Source of the DNA: a virus
Length of the DNA: 41,189 nucleotides
IMG/VR virus record: IMGVR_UViG_3300021478_000065
Location: 1-41,189 of that record
Direction: 5' to 3' (one strand)
This document shows positions 1-6,011 of the stretch, in pieces. The notes under the pieces were generated by a model. That model made no database searches, was not told where the DNA came from, and saw only the letters and a program-made list of their open reading frames with translations. The position numbers and the translations under genes were made by a program. Every line of letters starts with the position of its first letter. Within the stretch, counting starts at the first letter, position 1.

Positions 1-397
1 ATTGCGCGGCCCCTCCTTCGAGATTTTGGGCCCTCCCCCCCGGTATGTTCCACGGATGGCCGGCGTAGAGCGGCAATCCCGTCGCGTCGTGACCATGAAC
101 AATCTTATCGATGCGATATGGGAGTCGCCTTGCCTTCTCGGTATGGCTGCGGTTGTCGCACGTCGCACATAGGGTGCGCAGGTTGTTGATATCAAGGGCA
201 CGGTGCGGAGCTACCTTGACGGGCTCTATGTGGTCGACGCGTGCTTGGCCCTTACCACCCACATAGGCTTGGCAACGAACGCAGCGGTAATGGTCGCGGC
301 GTAGGACCATCAAGCGTAAGTCACGCCACGCCTGCTTGTCATAGAACCTTCCCGGACGGGGCATCAAGGAACTACCGCCGAACACGGGATTGCTCAC
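1..397 (-). CDS. HNH endonuclease (runs off the left edge)
   Basis: Likely HNH nicking or cutting endonuclease that assists the terminase in packaging, as HNH genes beside HK97-type terminases do. Reading leftward from a GTG at 397, the protein shows RFYDKQAWRDLR, a CVRC zinc knuckle, the HNH core VDHIEPV followed by DINNLRTLCATCDN, and a second CATC knuckle: the usual C2-H-N-C2 arrangement, although the last core residue is N rather than H. The GTG overlaps the upstream stop as GTGA; an ATG at 364 is an alternative start. The frame is open at position 1. Joined to position 41189 it continues 15 more codons and stops at 41143, overlapping the ParB-like start as ATGA, which gives a 147-residue protein. 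Family call is from visible motifs; the packaging role is inferred from context. Confidence 0.85.
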   Translation of the reverse strand, partial: MSNPVFGGSSLMPRPGRFYDKQAWRDLRLMVLRRDHYRCVRCQAYVGGKGQARVDHIEPVKVAPHRALDINNLRTLCATCDNRSHTEKARRLPYRIDKIVHGHDATGLPLYAGHPWNIPGGRAQNLEGGAAQ

Positions 398-771
398 TTC
401 CGCGTTGAGCTTGCTGCGGCCACGTTCGGATCGATGGCGACAGCGAATTCACATAGTTCCGATTGGATGACCGGATGGTTGCGCGAACCCGATCTGATCT
501 TGAGGTGAGCGACAGCTTTCAAAGCCTCGCCGAGTTGAGCGACGACAACGGCCGTTCCGGGCACGCACGGGATCATGACTTCGGTCCCGTCGATGTTCAT
601 GAGGTCATTGAAAAGCGCGCCATCGGTCGAAATCTGGAAGGTTATATTCGCCGGCACCCATTGTTGACCGGGCATGGTGAGCCGGACGATGCCGCCGGCC
701 GTGCAATCGAGCCCGTCTGACAGGCTTTCGCCTGGTTGGATAAACGGGCCGTTGAGGACTTGGAGGGCCAT
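394..771 (-). CDS. Unknown late-operon protein, probable virion component
   Basis: 125 residues with alternating short hydrophobic strands and few charged helices, suggesting a compact beta-rich protein. Motifs such as QPGESLSDGLDC and ITFQISTDG resemble small structural proteins of tailed phages but I do not recognise a family. The start ATG at 771 has a GGAG-type ribosome site a few bases upstream. Its stop overlaps the HNH start as GTGA, so it is translationally coupled to the packaging genes. It lies second or third in the late operon. A decoration or virion-associated role is an inference from composition and position only. Confidence 0.75.
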   Translation of the reverse strand: MALQVLNGPFIQPGESLSDGLDCTAGGIVRLTMPGQQWVPANITFQISTDGALFNDLMNIDGTEVMIPCVPGTAVVVAQLGEALKAVAHLKIRSGSRNHPVIQSELCEFAVAIDPNVAAASSTRK

Positions 772-791
772 TGCGTCTCCGCTCCTTTCGC

Positions 792-1175
792 TCAGTTAGC
801 CAGCATGCGGATTTTCAAGTGCCCTTCGACGGGGCCATTATTCGTGACGAAAATCTTGTTTACGGTTCCACCGTGCAACGGTAGCGGCCAGAAGGAATTG
901 AGCGTCCACGTGATCGGGATATTTCCCTTGAGCGTGATCGTGCTGCTCGGCGCAGCCGGGTCATTGGTCAAAACCTCGGCGGGTTGGTCGCAGAACAGCA
1001 TCAAGGACTGAACCCGGTCGACAACGACCATAACGTCGAATTCGACTTGAGCACCTGGGGCGAGAGTCGTGTCGATATCCACGCCTTGCTGCGTCCCGGT
1101 AACTGTTTCGACGTTATCGATGACGACTCCAGCGTTGGTCGAGTAGACGCGCCGGATGGTGTGCGTGAACGGCAT
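792..1175 (-). CDS. Unknown late-operon protein, probable virion component
   Basis: 127 residues, predicted to be mostly beta strand. The sequence has an Ig-like or jelly-roll feel: paired strands around VIDNVETVTGT, VEFDVMVVVDRVQSLMLFCDQ and a C-terminal VNKIFVTNNGPVEGHLKIRM. No catalytic motif is visible and no family is recognised. It sits 20 bases upstream of the next gene of similar size and character, so the two may form a pair of small virion proteins. The start ATG at 1175 lies 12 bases after the stop of the small acidic gene. Confidence 0.72.
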   Translation of the reverse strand: MPFTHTIRRVYSTNAGVVIDNVETVTGTQQGVDIDTTLAPGAQVEFDVMVVVDRVQSLMLFCDQPAEVLTNDPAAPSSTITLKGNIPITWTLNSFWPLPLHGGTVNKIFVTNNGPVEGHLKIRMLAN

Positions 1176-1187
1176 CAGCGTATCCCC

Positions 1188-1310
1188 TTAAGCGGCGTCG
1201 CCGTCTTGATGCTCGTCGTCTTCGTGCTCGGTGCTGTCGTGGTCCGGTTCTTCGGCCGGTGGCGAGGGTTCGTGTCCGGGATCGGCGGGAGCCGGATCGG
1301 GTGTTTGCAT
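1188..1310 (-). CDS. Small acidic, proline-rich peptide, first gene of the late operon
   Basis: A 40-residue reading frame. It starts MQTPDPAPADPG and ends in a run rich in E, D and H (STEHEDDEHQDGDAA). A GGAG sequence lies seven bases before the ATG at 1310; an in-frame ATG at 1316 is too close to that ribosome site to be the likely start. The composition suggests a disordered polyanionic tail-like peptide. Function is unknown. Position directly behind the late leader and immediately before coupled virion genes supports its being real, but its size and low complexity keep confidence modest. Confidence 0.5.
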   Translation of the reverse strand: MQTPDPAPADPGHEPSPPAEEPDHDSTEHEDDEHQDGDAA

Positions 1311-1332
1311 TGGCATTCTCCACGTCAGAACG

Positions 1333-1347
1333 CCCGCTAAAAGCGGG
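1333..1347 (-). promoter_or_regulatory. Leader hairpin before the late operon
   Basis: CCCGCT and AGCGGG form a perfect 6-base stem around a 3-base loop, in the untranslated leader between the candidate late promoter and the first late gene. There is no following U-run, so it is a weak terminator at best. It may be a target for antitermination or a stabilising 5' structure. Confidence 0.35.
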
Positions 1348-1415
1348 TTGCGATGGCCGGATTGACCGTGTCGGAAAGGCGATGCGGACGTAATTGCCGC
1401 AATGGTACTTCCGCC

Positions 1416-1443
1416 TTTATTCCCACTGCGCTTTTGCTGTCAA
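1416..1443 (-). promoter_or_regulatory. Candidate late promoter, leftward
   Basis: Read leftward, a perfect -35 box TTGACA (1443 to 1438) is followed after 16 bases by AATAAA (1421 to 1416), four of six matches to TATAAT. The region has no gene and sits about 100 bases before the first gene of the late block, where the main late promoter is expected. The HTH protein at 1872-2369 ends about 430 bases upstream and is a plausible regulator. Confidence 0.5.
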
Positions 1444-1481
1444 GGTTCTTGTGATAGCTTGCTGTCGTCTAAACCTCACTT

Positions 1482-1517
1482 GACCCGAGCGCGTGCGCCG
1501 CGTCGGGTCTTTTTTTT
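1482..1517 (+). terminator. Rho-independent terminator, rightward
   Basis: GACCCGA (1482-1488) pairs with TCGGGTC (1503-1509), a perfect 7-base stem with a GC-rich loop, followed directly by eight T residues (1510-1517). This is a textbook intrinsic terminator for rightward transcription. No rightward gene lies before it; on the joined map everything upstream back to 17168 is leftward. It may stop antisense read-through or end a small RNA. Confidence 0.8.
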
Positions 1518-1585
1518 GCAATAGCATTCGAGTAGATTGCGGCTTCCCCCAAGGCGGGCATATCCCCCGGCTTTGTCGGAAGCAG

Positions 1586-1623
1586 CGCCGCGCTAAACCT
1601 CCCCCGAGGCCCCTAGCGCGGCG
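1586..1623 (-). terminator. Strong hairpin after the leftward early operon
   Basis: CGCCGCGCTA (1586-1595) and TAGCGCGGCG (1614-1623) form a perfect 10-base stem. The 18-base loop contains a second CCTC/GAGG pairing. It begins 12 bases past the stop of the gene at 1636-1833, so it may end the leftward early transcript. On the leftward strand no U-tract follows; on the rightward strand TTTGCGGTTT follows. The direction of action is therefore uncertain. Confidence 0.5.
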
Positions 1624-1635
1624 TTTGCGGTTTCT

Positions 1636-1833
1636 TCACGATGCTACTTTGAGCATGGCGGCCTTAGCTCGGTAGGCGGCGGCCTTGCTTTCCCGGGGCT
1701 CCGTCACGCGCACGCCCCAATGGCAAGGACAGGTTCGCACCACGTACCATCCGGGCGGGAAGGGACCGTGTTGCGTCGGCAAATACCGCACGGCGAGGAA
1801 GTGCGGGGCGTTGTGGTCTGGCACTCGATTCAT
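1636..1833 (-). CDS. Small conserved-looking protein, unknown function
   Basis: 65 residues: MNRVPDHNAPHFLAVRYLP at the start, a CPCHWGVRV segment in the middle, and a basic helical end (SKAAAYRAKAAMLKVAS). The CPCH motif plus upstream histidines could bind a metal, but this is not certain. The start ATG at 1833 has GAGG close upstream. The gene is the last of the leftward early group, 38 bases after the HTH gene, and is followed by a strong hairpin. No family recognised. Confidence 0.6.
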   Translation of the reverse strand: MNRVPDHNAPHFLAVRYLPTQHGPFPPGWYVVRTCPCHWGVRVTEPRESKAAAYRAKAAMLKVAS

Positions 1834-1871
1834 CGCCTCGGTTCCCGTTGCGATTTATCACTTAATTTTTG

Positions 1872-2369
1872 CTAAGCAACAATTGGCAGCGCGCGTCCCG
1901 CCATGACCGGCCAAACGACGAAGGCAAGCCCATCGAGACATTCGATCGTCCATCTTTTGACGGTCTTCCGATGCACGCCGTAGAGCTTGCCGAGGGTTTC
2001 CCACGGCAAATCGCCGACGAGGTGCAGTTCGAGTAAATTGATAGCGAAGCCGCCGAGGTGTTTGCGGATTTCCGCCTTGTGGTTGCCGGCATCGATGCGG
2101 CCTCGCGACGGATCGAAGTCCGTACCTCGGCTATTGTGCCCCATGCCGCCATACTCGAAGTTCGGCGGGTGGAATTCGTCGGAAAGCACAAGTTCGGCGA
2201 TCCGCCGATATTCGCAACCGCAGAGCCAAACGTAAGGACTGATCGCGCGGTCGGCCTTCAGTTGGTCAAGCCGGGTCCAGACGCGGTAGTAGGTTCGGAA
2301 ATGCCACTGATCGATCGCCGGCGCCTCGACGGCGTGGTGTTGGCGGAAGAACGGCGACGGCTCGGCCAT
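1872..2369 (-). CDS. HTH protein, candidate late-gene regulator or antiterminator
   Basis: 165 residues. The C-terminal third carries a clear helix-turn-helix of the sigma region 4 type: LPWETLGKLYGVHRKTVKRWTIECLDGL, roughly residues 124-151. The N-terminal half is unassigned, with a CGCEYRRIAELVL segment. Proteins of this size and design (ArpU/RinA-like or Q-like in other phages) control late transcription. The position supports this: it is near the end of the leftward early genes, immediately upstream of the candidate late promoter. The regulatory role is inferred; the HTH is seen directly. The start ATG at 2369 overlaps a 12-codon mini-frame as TAATG. Confidence 0.65.
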   Translation of the reverse strand: MAEPSPFFRQHHAVEAPAIDQWHFRTYYRVWTRLDQLKADRAISPYVWLCGCEYRRIAELVLSDEFHPPNFEYGGMGHNSRGTDFDPSRGRIDAGNHKAEIRKHLGGFAINLLELHLVGDLPWETLGKLYGVHRKTVKRWTIECLDGLAFVVWPVMAGRALPIVA

Positions 2370-2408
2370 TACGCCGCGGCTGGCCAGGAGACCGGGGGGC
2401 TACTCATG

Positions 2409-2652
2409 GTCAGGCTCCGCACTCGCGAACGAGTTGGATGATCCCATCGCAAAGACGCTTCAGCGCGGGTTCTTGGTCAGGCGGGAATAGTGCGCGCTCT
2501 AGCGGCGGTCGCAGTCCAGTGAGGGAGCCTACGAACTCAGCCACAAGCGCGACGACTGCTGCTTCAAATCTAACCCTGTTCGCGCCCGCTACATCCTCTC
2601 CCGGGCCTGTCTCGCCTGCGTGCCATTCACCAGCCGCGTCATGCCACCCGAG
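2409..2652 (-). repeat. Inverted dispersed duplication, copy 1
   Basis: 244 bases matching 11786-12029 in opposite orientation. By hand alignment there are 21 mismatches and no gaps, about 91% identity. Both copies end a few bases past the stop codon of their gene. Many differences are silent, which suggests selection on the encoded domain. Confidence 0.9.
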
Positions 2653-2694
2653 CTTCGGCGGCCGCTCAATTTTGACAGGAATAGTGCTTTTCAT
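2410..2694 (-). CDS. Unknown protein carrying the duplicated 80-residue domain (copy 1)
   Basis: 94 residues. After 15 leading residues (MKSTIPVKIERPPKL) the rest, from GWHDAAGEWHAGETGPGEDV to the end, is nearly the same as the C-terminal part of the protein at 11597-12028 on the other strand. The shared part has a helical core (FEAAVVALVAEFVGSL, ALKRLCDGIIQLVRECG) and looks like a small folded domain. The ATG at 2694 overlaps the VRR-NUC stop as ATGA. Function is unknown. The duplication at 91% base identity shows that the module was copied recently between the early operons. Confidence 0.75.
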   Translation of the reverse strand: MKSTIPVKIERPPKLGWHDAAGEWHAGETGPGEDVAGANRVRFEAAVVALVAEFVGSLTGLRPPLERALFPPDQEPALKRLCDGIIQLVRECGA

Positions 2695-3314
2695 GCCGCG
2701 ACTCGCTCGGCCTCGGCCTCGATGATTTCGTCCACCGGGCGGCGCAGGATCGGGCACCAATCCTGACAATCGCCGGTGCCGGTGACTGTCACCATGTCCT
2801 CGGCGTAAGTGACGACGCACGGCCGATTATGGTTCCGGCTCTTACACTCATCGCGCACCGTCACCGTGGCGGATTTTGTCACCAGCGAATTGCCCTTCAT
2901 CGGCAATCCCCACTGCGCGCATTTGTTCAACACGCCCTCGACGCTGTAGCAAATCGCGCCGTCAACGACCGCTCCGGTTTCGCGCAGTTGCTTGAAGCGC
3001 TCGACTTGGCCGACGACCTCGCGCAGCGCTCCGGTCTTTGAGCTTTTCACGATGCGCGTTCGTGACAGTTGCCCGCCGGGTTTCTTCAGTTCGATGAGAT
3101 AAATCCCCCGATACCAAATCTGAATATCGGGCATCCCGGACTTGAGGCCGAAGCGGGCGTGCGCCGCGGCTTGCTGTGGCGACAATTGCGTGACGCCGGC
3201 CGGGTACGCGCACCAGAACGCCGGCGGCAGCAAGAGCGCTTCGAGCGCGTCGGCGACGGCTTCGTGAATGTCGCGCTCGCTCGGGTCCGGGTATGTGAGC
3301 TTAAACCGCTTCAT
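2691..3314 (-). CDS. VRR-NUC type nuclease, possible Holliday junction resolvase
   Basis: 207 residues from the ATG at 3314. The PD-(D/E)XK signature of the VRR-NUC family is plain: SGMPDIQIWYRGIYLIELKKPGG gives D63, E75 and K77, preceded by an N-terminal helix with E13 and E18. A basic stretch (RTRIVKSSKTG) and a helix VVGQVERFKQLRETGAVV follow as in phage members. The C-terminal third (about residues 145-207) adds several cysteines (DECKSRN, DCQDWCPILR) and may bind zinc. Known family members cut branched or structured DNA. It overlaps the upstream zinc-finger gene by 14 bases and the downstream gene as ATGA. Confidence 0.85.
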   Translation of the reverse strand: MKRFKLTYPDPSERDIHEAVADALEALLLPPAFWCAYPAGVTQLSPQQAAAHARFGLKSGMPDIQIWYRGIYLIELKKPGGQLSRTRIVKSSKTGALREVVGQVERFKQLRETGAVVDGAICYSVEGVLNKCAQWGLPMKGNSLVTKSATVTVRDECKSRNHNRPCVVTYAEDMVTVTGTGDCQDWCPILRRPVDEIIEAEAERVAA

Positions 3315-3480
3315 CGGGTCGCTCGCCCTCGCAGCAATGCTCGCCCTCGCAGCAATAGGCGAAGCCGCTCCCGCCACAGTCGTCGCATGGGAGTTTGAGC
3401 CAAACCCGACGGCTCGGATCGTCAAGCCTGACACCGGGCGCCAGCACGTAGCCGCAGCCGTCGCATGTTTCACAAATCAT
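3301..3480 (-). CDS. Cysteine-rich zinc-finger protein
   Basis: 59 residues with a DnaJ-like double zinc knuckle: MICETCDGCGY near the start and CDDCGGSGFAYCCEGEHCCEGE towards the end. The repeated CCEGE(H/R) segment is encoded by a perfect tandem 18-base repeat (3321-3356). The start overlaps the upstream GapR-like stop as ATGA and the end overlaps the VRR-NUC start by 14 bases, so it is translated as part of the chain. The N-terminus (MICE.C.G.GY) matches that of the excisionase-like protein at 13767. A role as a small nucleic-acid-binding or adaptor protein is inferred. Confidence 0.72.
   Translation of the reverse strand: MICETCDGCGYVLAPGVRLDDPSRRVWLKLPCDDCGGSGFAYCCEGEHCCEGERPDEAV
3321..3356. 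repeat. Tandem 18-base direct repeat, two perfect copies
   Basis: The unit GCTCGCCCTCGCAGCAAT occurs twice in a row. It is in frame and duplicates six residues (CCEGEH/R) of the zinc-finger protein. Likely a slippage product. Confidence 0.9.
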
Positions 3481-3899
3481 GCGTCGAACATCGGCCGGGA
3501 GCCGTTCGAGGGCGCGGCGTCCTTCCGCGGCCGACCGCGAGGCCGCTTGTGCACCGGCTGCTCGGCGAAGGGCGTCGGTTTTCTCATCGTCTCGCCGAGT
3601 TCGATTGCCTCGGCTTCGAGCGCGGCGTCGCCGAGCGGCGTACCCTCCAAATGCGACAGCCCGAGCGCCACCCGATATTCGTTCTGGTGCTGGTACAGTG
3701 CCGCTCGGGCTTCGGCGTCCATCCGGTACTCGCGGACCATGCCGCGGACGACACTGACGACGAAGCCGGCTTCCTTCACTTCGCCGTAAATCTCGCGAAT
3801 GTCACCGTTGATGTCATCGCGGGCCTTGTACTGTTCCACGATGCGATCGACAAAGCCGCGCAGTGCGGTGTCAATGTGGTAGCTACCGTCCATGTTCAC
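3477..3899 (-). CDS. GapR-like (DUF2312) DNA-binding protein with an AT-hook tail
   Basis: 140 residues. Residues 7-80 match the GapR/DUF2312 family: LRGFVDRIVEQYKARDDINGD, then EIYGEVKEAGFVVSVVR and REYRMDAEARAALYQHQNEYRVALG, the long coiled helices that let GapR clamp around overtwisted DNA. Unlike the chromosomal protein (about 90 residues), this one has a 60-residue extension ending in an AT-hook, HKRPRGRPRK (residues 117-126), which contacts the minor groove of AT-rich DNA. Known GapR supports topoisomerase action ahead of forks and transcription. Here it sits among leftward early genes beside the replication-type gene, so a role at the phage origin or in host takeover is inferred. Coupled to both neighbours by ATGA overlaps. 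Confidence 0.85.
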   Translation of the reverse strand: MNMDGSYHIDTALRGFVDRIVEQYKARDDINGDIREIYGEVKEAGFVVSVVRGMVREYRMDAEARAALYQHQNEYRVALGLSHLEGTPLGDAALEAEAIELGETMRKPTPFAEQPVHKRPRGRPRKDAAPSNGSRPMFDA

Positions 3900-4576
3900 T
3901 CCTTCCTCGGTTCAACAAGTCTCGGCAATCCGGAAGCGGTCGGCCAGTTCGGGTCAATTGGTGCCGACGGTTTCGGATATTTCAGCGGCGGAGATTGAAC
4001 GAGCTTCAACGCATGTTTTGCGTCGGACCATGCTTCCGTTGCGGTTCGCTTAGTATCGCTCACGTCCGCTTCGAGGCGTTCGACGCGCTCGGCCAGTTTG
4101 CCGAGTTGAGTGGAACCGGGCTTTTGTCGTTCGGCGGCTTCGACAGCGTCCTGTAGCTCGATCGTGGTTTCGGCGTTCGTGGAGGCAAGGTTCTTGTTTT
4201 GCCATTCAGTGAAAACCTTTGTCACCAGCACGCGCGTTTCGCTTAGATCGGGTAAACCGCAAAAAATGATAAGATGATTCACTTGTGCTTGGTTCAGGTA
4301 GTAAGCGAATGTTGGACGCCCACCTTTTGAGCCGGGGTTTACCCCGCGCTGGGGTAAACTTCCTAACGCGACAAGCTCTCGCCAATGGCGACGTATAAGT
4401 TCTCTGATCTTTTCGACGCGACGGTATCCGAGCCATGCGCCAAGGTTCGCGTCGAGAATACGGCCTTCACCATCGATCAAAACGATCATCTTTTTTAGTT
4501 GTTCAATATCGTGCGTAGGCATCGGCAGTGCCGTTTCGGGCAGGGTGTCATTATCGAATAGTGACGGCTGGCTCAT
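3896..4576 (-). CDS. Rha/KilA-like phage regulatory protein (putative antirepressor)
   Basis: 226 residues. The N-terminal half resembles phage antirepressor or Rha-type DNA-binding domains: DANLGAWLGYRRVEKIRELIRRH, then FAYYLNQAQVNHLIIFCGLPD and TRVLVTKVFTEWQ, the usual order of strands and helices of that fold. A coiled-coil follows (LGKLAERVERLEADVSDTKR, about residues 157-176) and a proline-rich end. Such proteins interfere with repressors or modulate host genes. The gene overlaps both neighbours as ATGA and is second in the leftward early operon, close to the repressor, which fits a regulatory role. The exact family is uncertain. Confidence 0.65.
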   Translation of the reverse strand: MSQPSLFDNDTLPETALPMPTHDIEQLKKMIVLIDGEGRILDANLGAWLGYRRVEKIRELIRRHWRELVALGSLPQRGVNPGSKGGRPTFAYYLNQAQVNHLIIFCGLPDLSETRVLVTKVFTEWQNKNLASTNAETTIELQDAVEAAERQKPGSTQLGKLAERVERLEADVSDTKRTATEAWSDAKHALKLVQSPPLKYPKPSAPIDPNWPTASGLPRLVEPRKE

Positions 4577-5193
4577 CCTGCGCTCCGGTGTTGCTCGACC
4601 CAGCGCCTACAGTTCGAGCAATCGCACGGCAGGCTGTGGCCGATGATTTTTGGTTCCACGGCTGGGACGTTGCCGGAGGGTAGCCCCTCATCATTTATTG
4701 AAAAAAAGTCCCTCCCGCCTTCGCGGGGGGGATTTAGGGGAGGTTTGTCTAGATCATGGTTAAGGTTAGAAACGACACGTAACCCGTGACGTTGAACGTT
4801 ACGTTGCACGTTACGTGCTTCGGTCGCGGCTGCGGTACGATGGCGGTTCTTCGTAAGCCTCTGGTAGGCCTCAATAACTAGCTGGGCGACGACCGGATGG
4901 TACAGCCGGCCATCGTCGCACTCGATCCAGTGGCGCAACGCGATCCGTTTGACTTTTCCCCATTTCGCCAAATTTCCGTTGAGTTCGGCCAGCCGGCAAA
5001 GGACGCGATCGTCATTCGGCAATGACCCCGGCGGCGTCTGTGTCCATGATTTTAGCCAGAGGCAGAAGGCGGCCTTGAACTCGGCATCGGTGGCGACGGC
5101 GAAGAAATTACTTTCCCACAGCCGATCGGCGTAGATCGGCACCCACGGCAAACGGGGAATGACGATATCCGGCGGCACGAGCGGCGCGGTCAT
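4573..5193 (-). CDS. DUF1376-type replication-associated protein
   Basis: 206 residues from the ATG at 5193 (a TTG at 5208 is an alternative). The start matches DUF1376 proteins of phage replication modules: IPRLPWVPIYADRLWES, then VATDAEFKAAFCLWLKSWTQTPPGSLPNDDRVLCRLAEL and WGKVKRIALRHWIECDDGRLYHPVVAQ, a winged-helix-like domain. The C-terminal half is less ordered, carries the repeat-derived peptide NPPREGG and ends with CDCSNCRRWVEQHR, a possible zinc site. Replication initiators often hold the origin inside their own gene, and tandem 12-mers lie at 4789-4812. No separate helicase or primase is visible. Role as initiator is inferred. Confidence 0.7.
   Translation of the reverse strand: MTAPLVPPDIVIPRLPWVPIYADRLWESNFFAVATDAEFKAAFCLWLKSWTQTPPGSLPNDDRVLCRLAELNGNLAKWGKVKRIALRHWIECDDGRLYHPVVAQLVIEAYQRLTKNRHRTAAATEARNVQRNVQRHGLRVVSNLNHDLDKPPLNPPREGGRDFFSINDEGLPSGNVPAVEPKIIGHSLPCDCSNCRRWVEQHRSAG
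4701..4752. repeat. Small palindromic interspersed repeat inside a gene
   Basis: The segment has A7, a CCCGC/GCGGG hairpin (4714-4727) and the run GATTTAGGGGAGG. It encodes PPLNPPREGGRDFF in the DUF1376 protein. The PPLNPP..GG peptide is widely seen where such short repeats have inserted into genes. The insertion keeps the frame and lies in the poorly ordered linker. Confidence 0.5.
4789..4812. repeat. Tandem 12-mers inside the DUF1376 gene, possible origin iterons
   Basis: ACGTTGAACGTT is followed directly by ACGTTGCACGTT and then ACGTGC. Each unit is close to palindromic. The repeats encode NVQRNVQR in the linker of the protein. An AT-rich stretch lies about 85 bases away (4689-4708). This layout resembles an origin embedded in an initiator gene. 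Confidence 0.45.
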
Positions 5194-5208
5194 GCCACCA
5201 GCACACAA

Positions 5209-5619
5209 GCGTAAAATGCGCGCGTTTTTTGAAGCGTAGAATTGTCAACCTTCCGTGAAGCTATTGCGACAATGCGCCGCTGTGGGTAAGTTTTTCGTAG
5301 GCGAGCCACCCGACTTCCCCCGCTCGCACCCCCAGGAAAGCGCGAAGCATTCGCCCGCTGACGGCTGCGGTCAACCTCTTTTTGGCCAGTTGTCGGACAA
5401 TCCCGAGGCTAAAAACCGCGTATCGGCGCAGTAGTTTTAACAATAGGGCGCCAGCGCAATTTAACATTAGTCGGTTTCAAAGTTGCCAATCAGGGACTTA
5501 GACATTTTCCGTTCTAGCCGTCTGTTTAACAATAAGAAAAACCCCATTGACGCCGGTCAAACGGTGATTACGATGTATTTTACAGCGATCGGGTAGAAGG
5601 CGAGGCTCGATGCGAAGCG
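5209..5619. promoter_or_regulatory. Intergenic control region left of the repressor
   Basis: About 410 bases with no well-supported gene; a leftward frame of 68 codons (5261-5467) lacks a ribosome site and is doubtful. Visible signals are a perfect leftward -35 box TTGACA at 5248-5243, about 50 bases before the DUF1376 start, with no convincing -10; and a palindrome TTGAC-N4-GTCAA at 5547-5560 that also forms a rightward -35-like sequence. These are candidate promoter and operator sites of the leftward early operon. Confidence 0.45.
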
Positions 5620-5901
5620 TCAATCCGAACGGCCGAAGCGAACCCCGGCGCCACCCTGCCGTTGCTCGCCAGGATCGAGAAAGATGACGCCGGCCCGCTC
5701 GAATGCGCGCTGCACCCGGAAGAGAGCGTCCGCGCGTGTCGAGCCCACGCCGTCGACGGCCTCAATCCGCTGGATCGACGACAAGCTGATGCGCGCGCGA
5801 TCCGCGAGTTCTGCCCGCGACCAACCGAGAAGCGCACGCGCAGCGCGGGTTTGCGCACCTGTAAGCATCTGATCGGCATCTAAACGCAGGGGTGAGCGCA
5901 T
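5620..5901 (-). CDS. XRE-family repressor-like protein
   Basis: 93 residues, a single small helix-turn-helix protein. The motif order TGAQTRAARALLGWSRAELADRARISLSSIQRIEAVDG is that of XRE regulators common in alphaproteobacterial prophages, and the tail ALFRVQRAFERAGVIFLDP continues the family pattern. There is no peptidase or dimerisation domain like that of CI/LexA, so it is not self-cleaving. It faces the rightward operon across a 110-base control region, the normal place for a lysogeny repressor. Start ATG at 5901; an internal ATG at 5868 is possible. Confidence 0.8.
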   Translation of the reverse strand: MRSPLRLDADQMLTGAQTRAARALLGWSRAELADRARISLSSIQRIEAVDGVGSTRADALFRVQRAFERAGVIFLDPGEQRQGGAGVRFGRSD

Positions 5902-6011
5902 TCACAAACCCATGAAAGGGCTTGGCGCTTAATTGAATAAATCTGTGTCAGAAACGAAACGAAACGCGGCCCGACTATAGCGCCGTGAGCCAAAGAACAG
6001 GAGGGCAGACG
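5902..6011. promoter_or_regulatory. Divergent control region of the lysogeny switch
   Basis: 110 bases between the repressor and the first rightward gene. It holds an AT-rich patch (TTAATTGAATAAATC, 5928 onward), three direct GAAAC repeats (5951-5965) and a TATAGC box (5976-5981) that could be the rightward -10. AGGAGGG at 5999-6005 is a strong ribosome site for the gene at 6012. Operator identity is inferred. Confidence 0.5.

Larger units (their letters stand above)
1311..1635. other. Gene-free region between early and late leftward genes
   Basis: About 325 bases with no supportable coding sequence on either strand. It holds, from right to left, the 1586-1623 hairpin, the rightward terminator at 1482-1517, the TTGACA promoter at 1443-1416 and the 1333-1347 leader hairpin. 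The spacing fits a boundary between an early transcript and the late operon. Confidence 0.7.

Noticed and set aside
1-397. Reading the window as a prophage flanked by chromosome
   Set aside because: The integrase lies in the middle and phage genes run off both edges; the edges join in frame, so these are not attachment-site borders.
1114-1323. 69-codon arginine-rich leftward frame
   Set aside because: It is an out-of-frame reading of the acidic peptide gene and its neighbour; the other frame has the ribosome site.
2371-2407. 12-codon leftward frame MSSPPVSWPAAA
   Set aside because: It meets the next start as TAATG but has no clear ribosome site, and it may only be a chance frame after the duplicated segment.
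5261-5467. 68-codon leftward frame in the control region
   Set aside because: No ribosome site, and no recognisable domain; the region looks regulatory. Not fully excluded.
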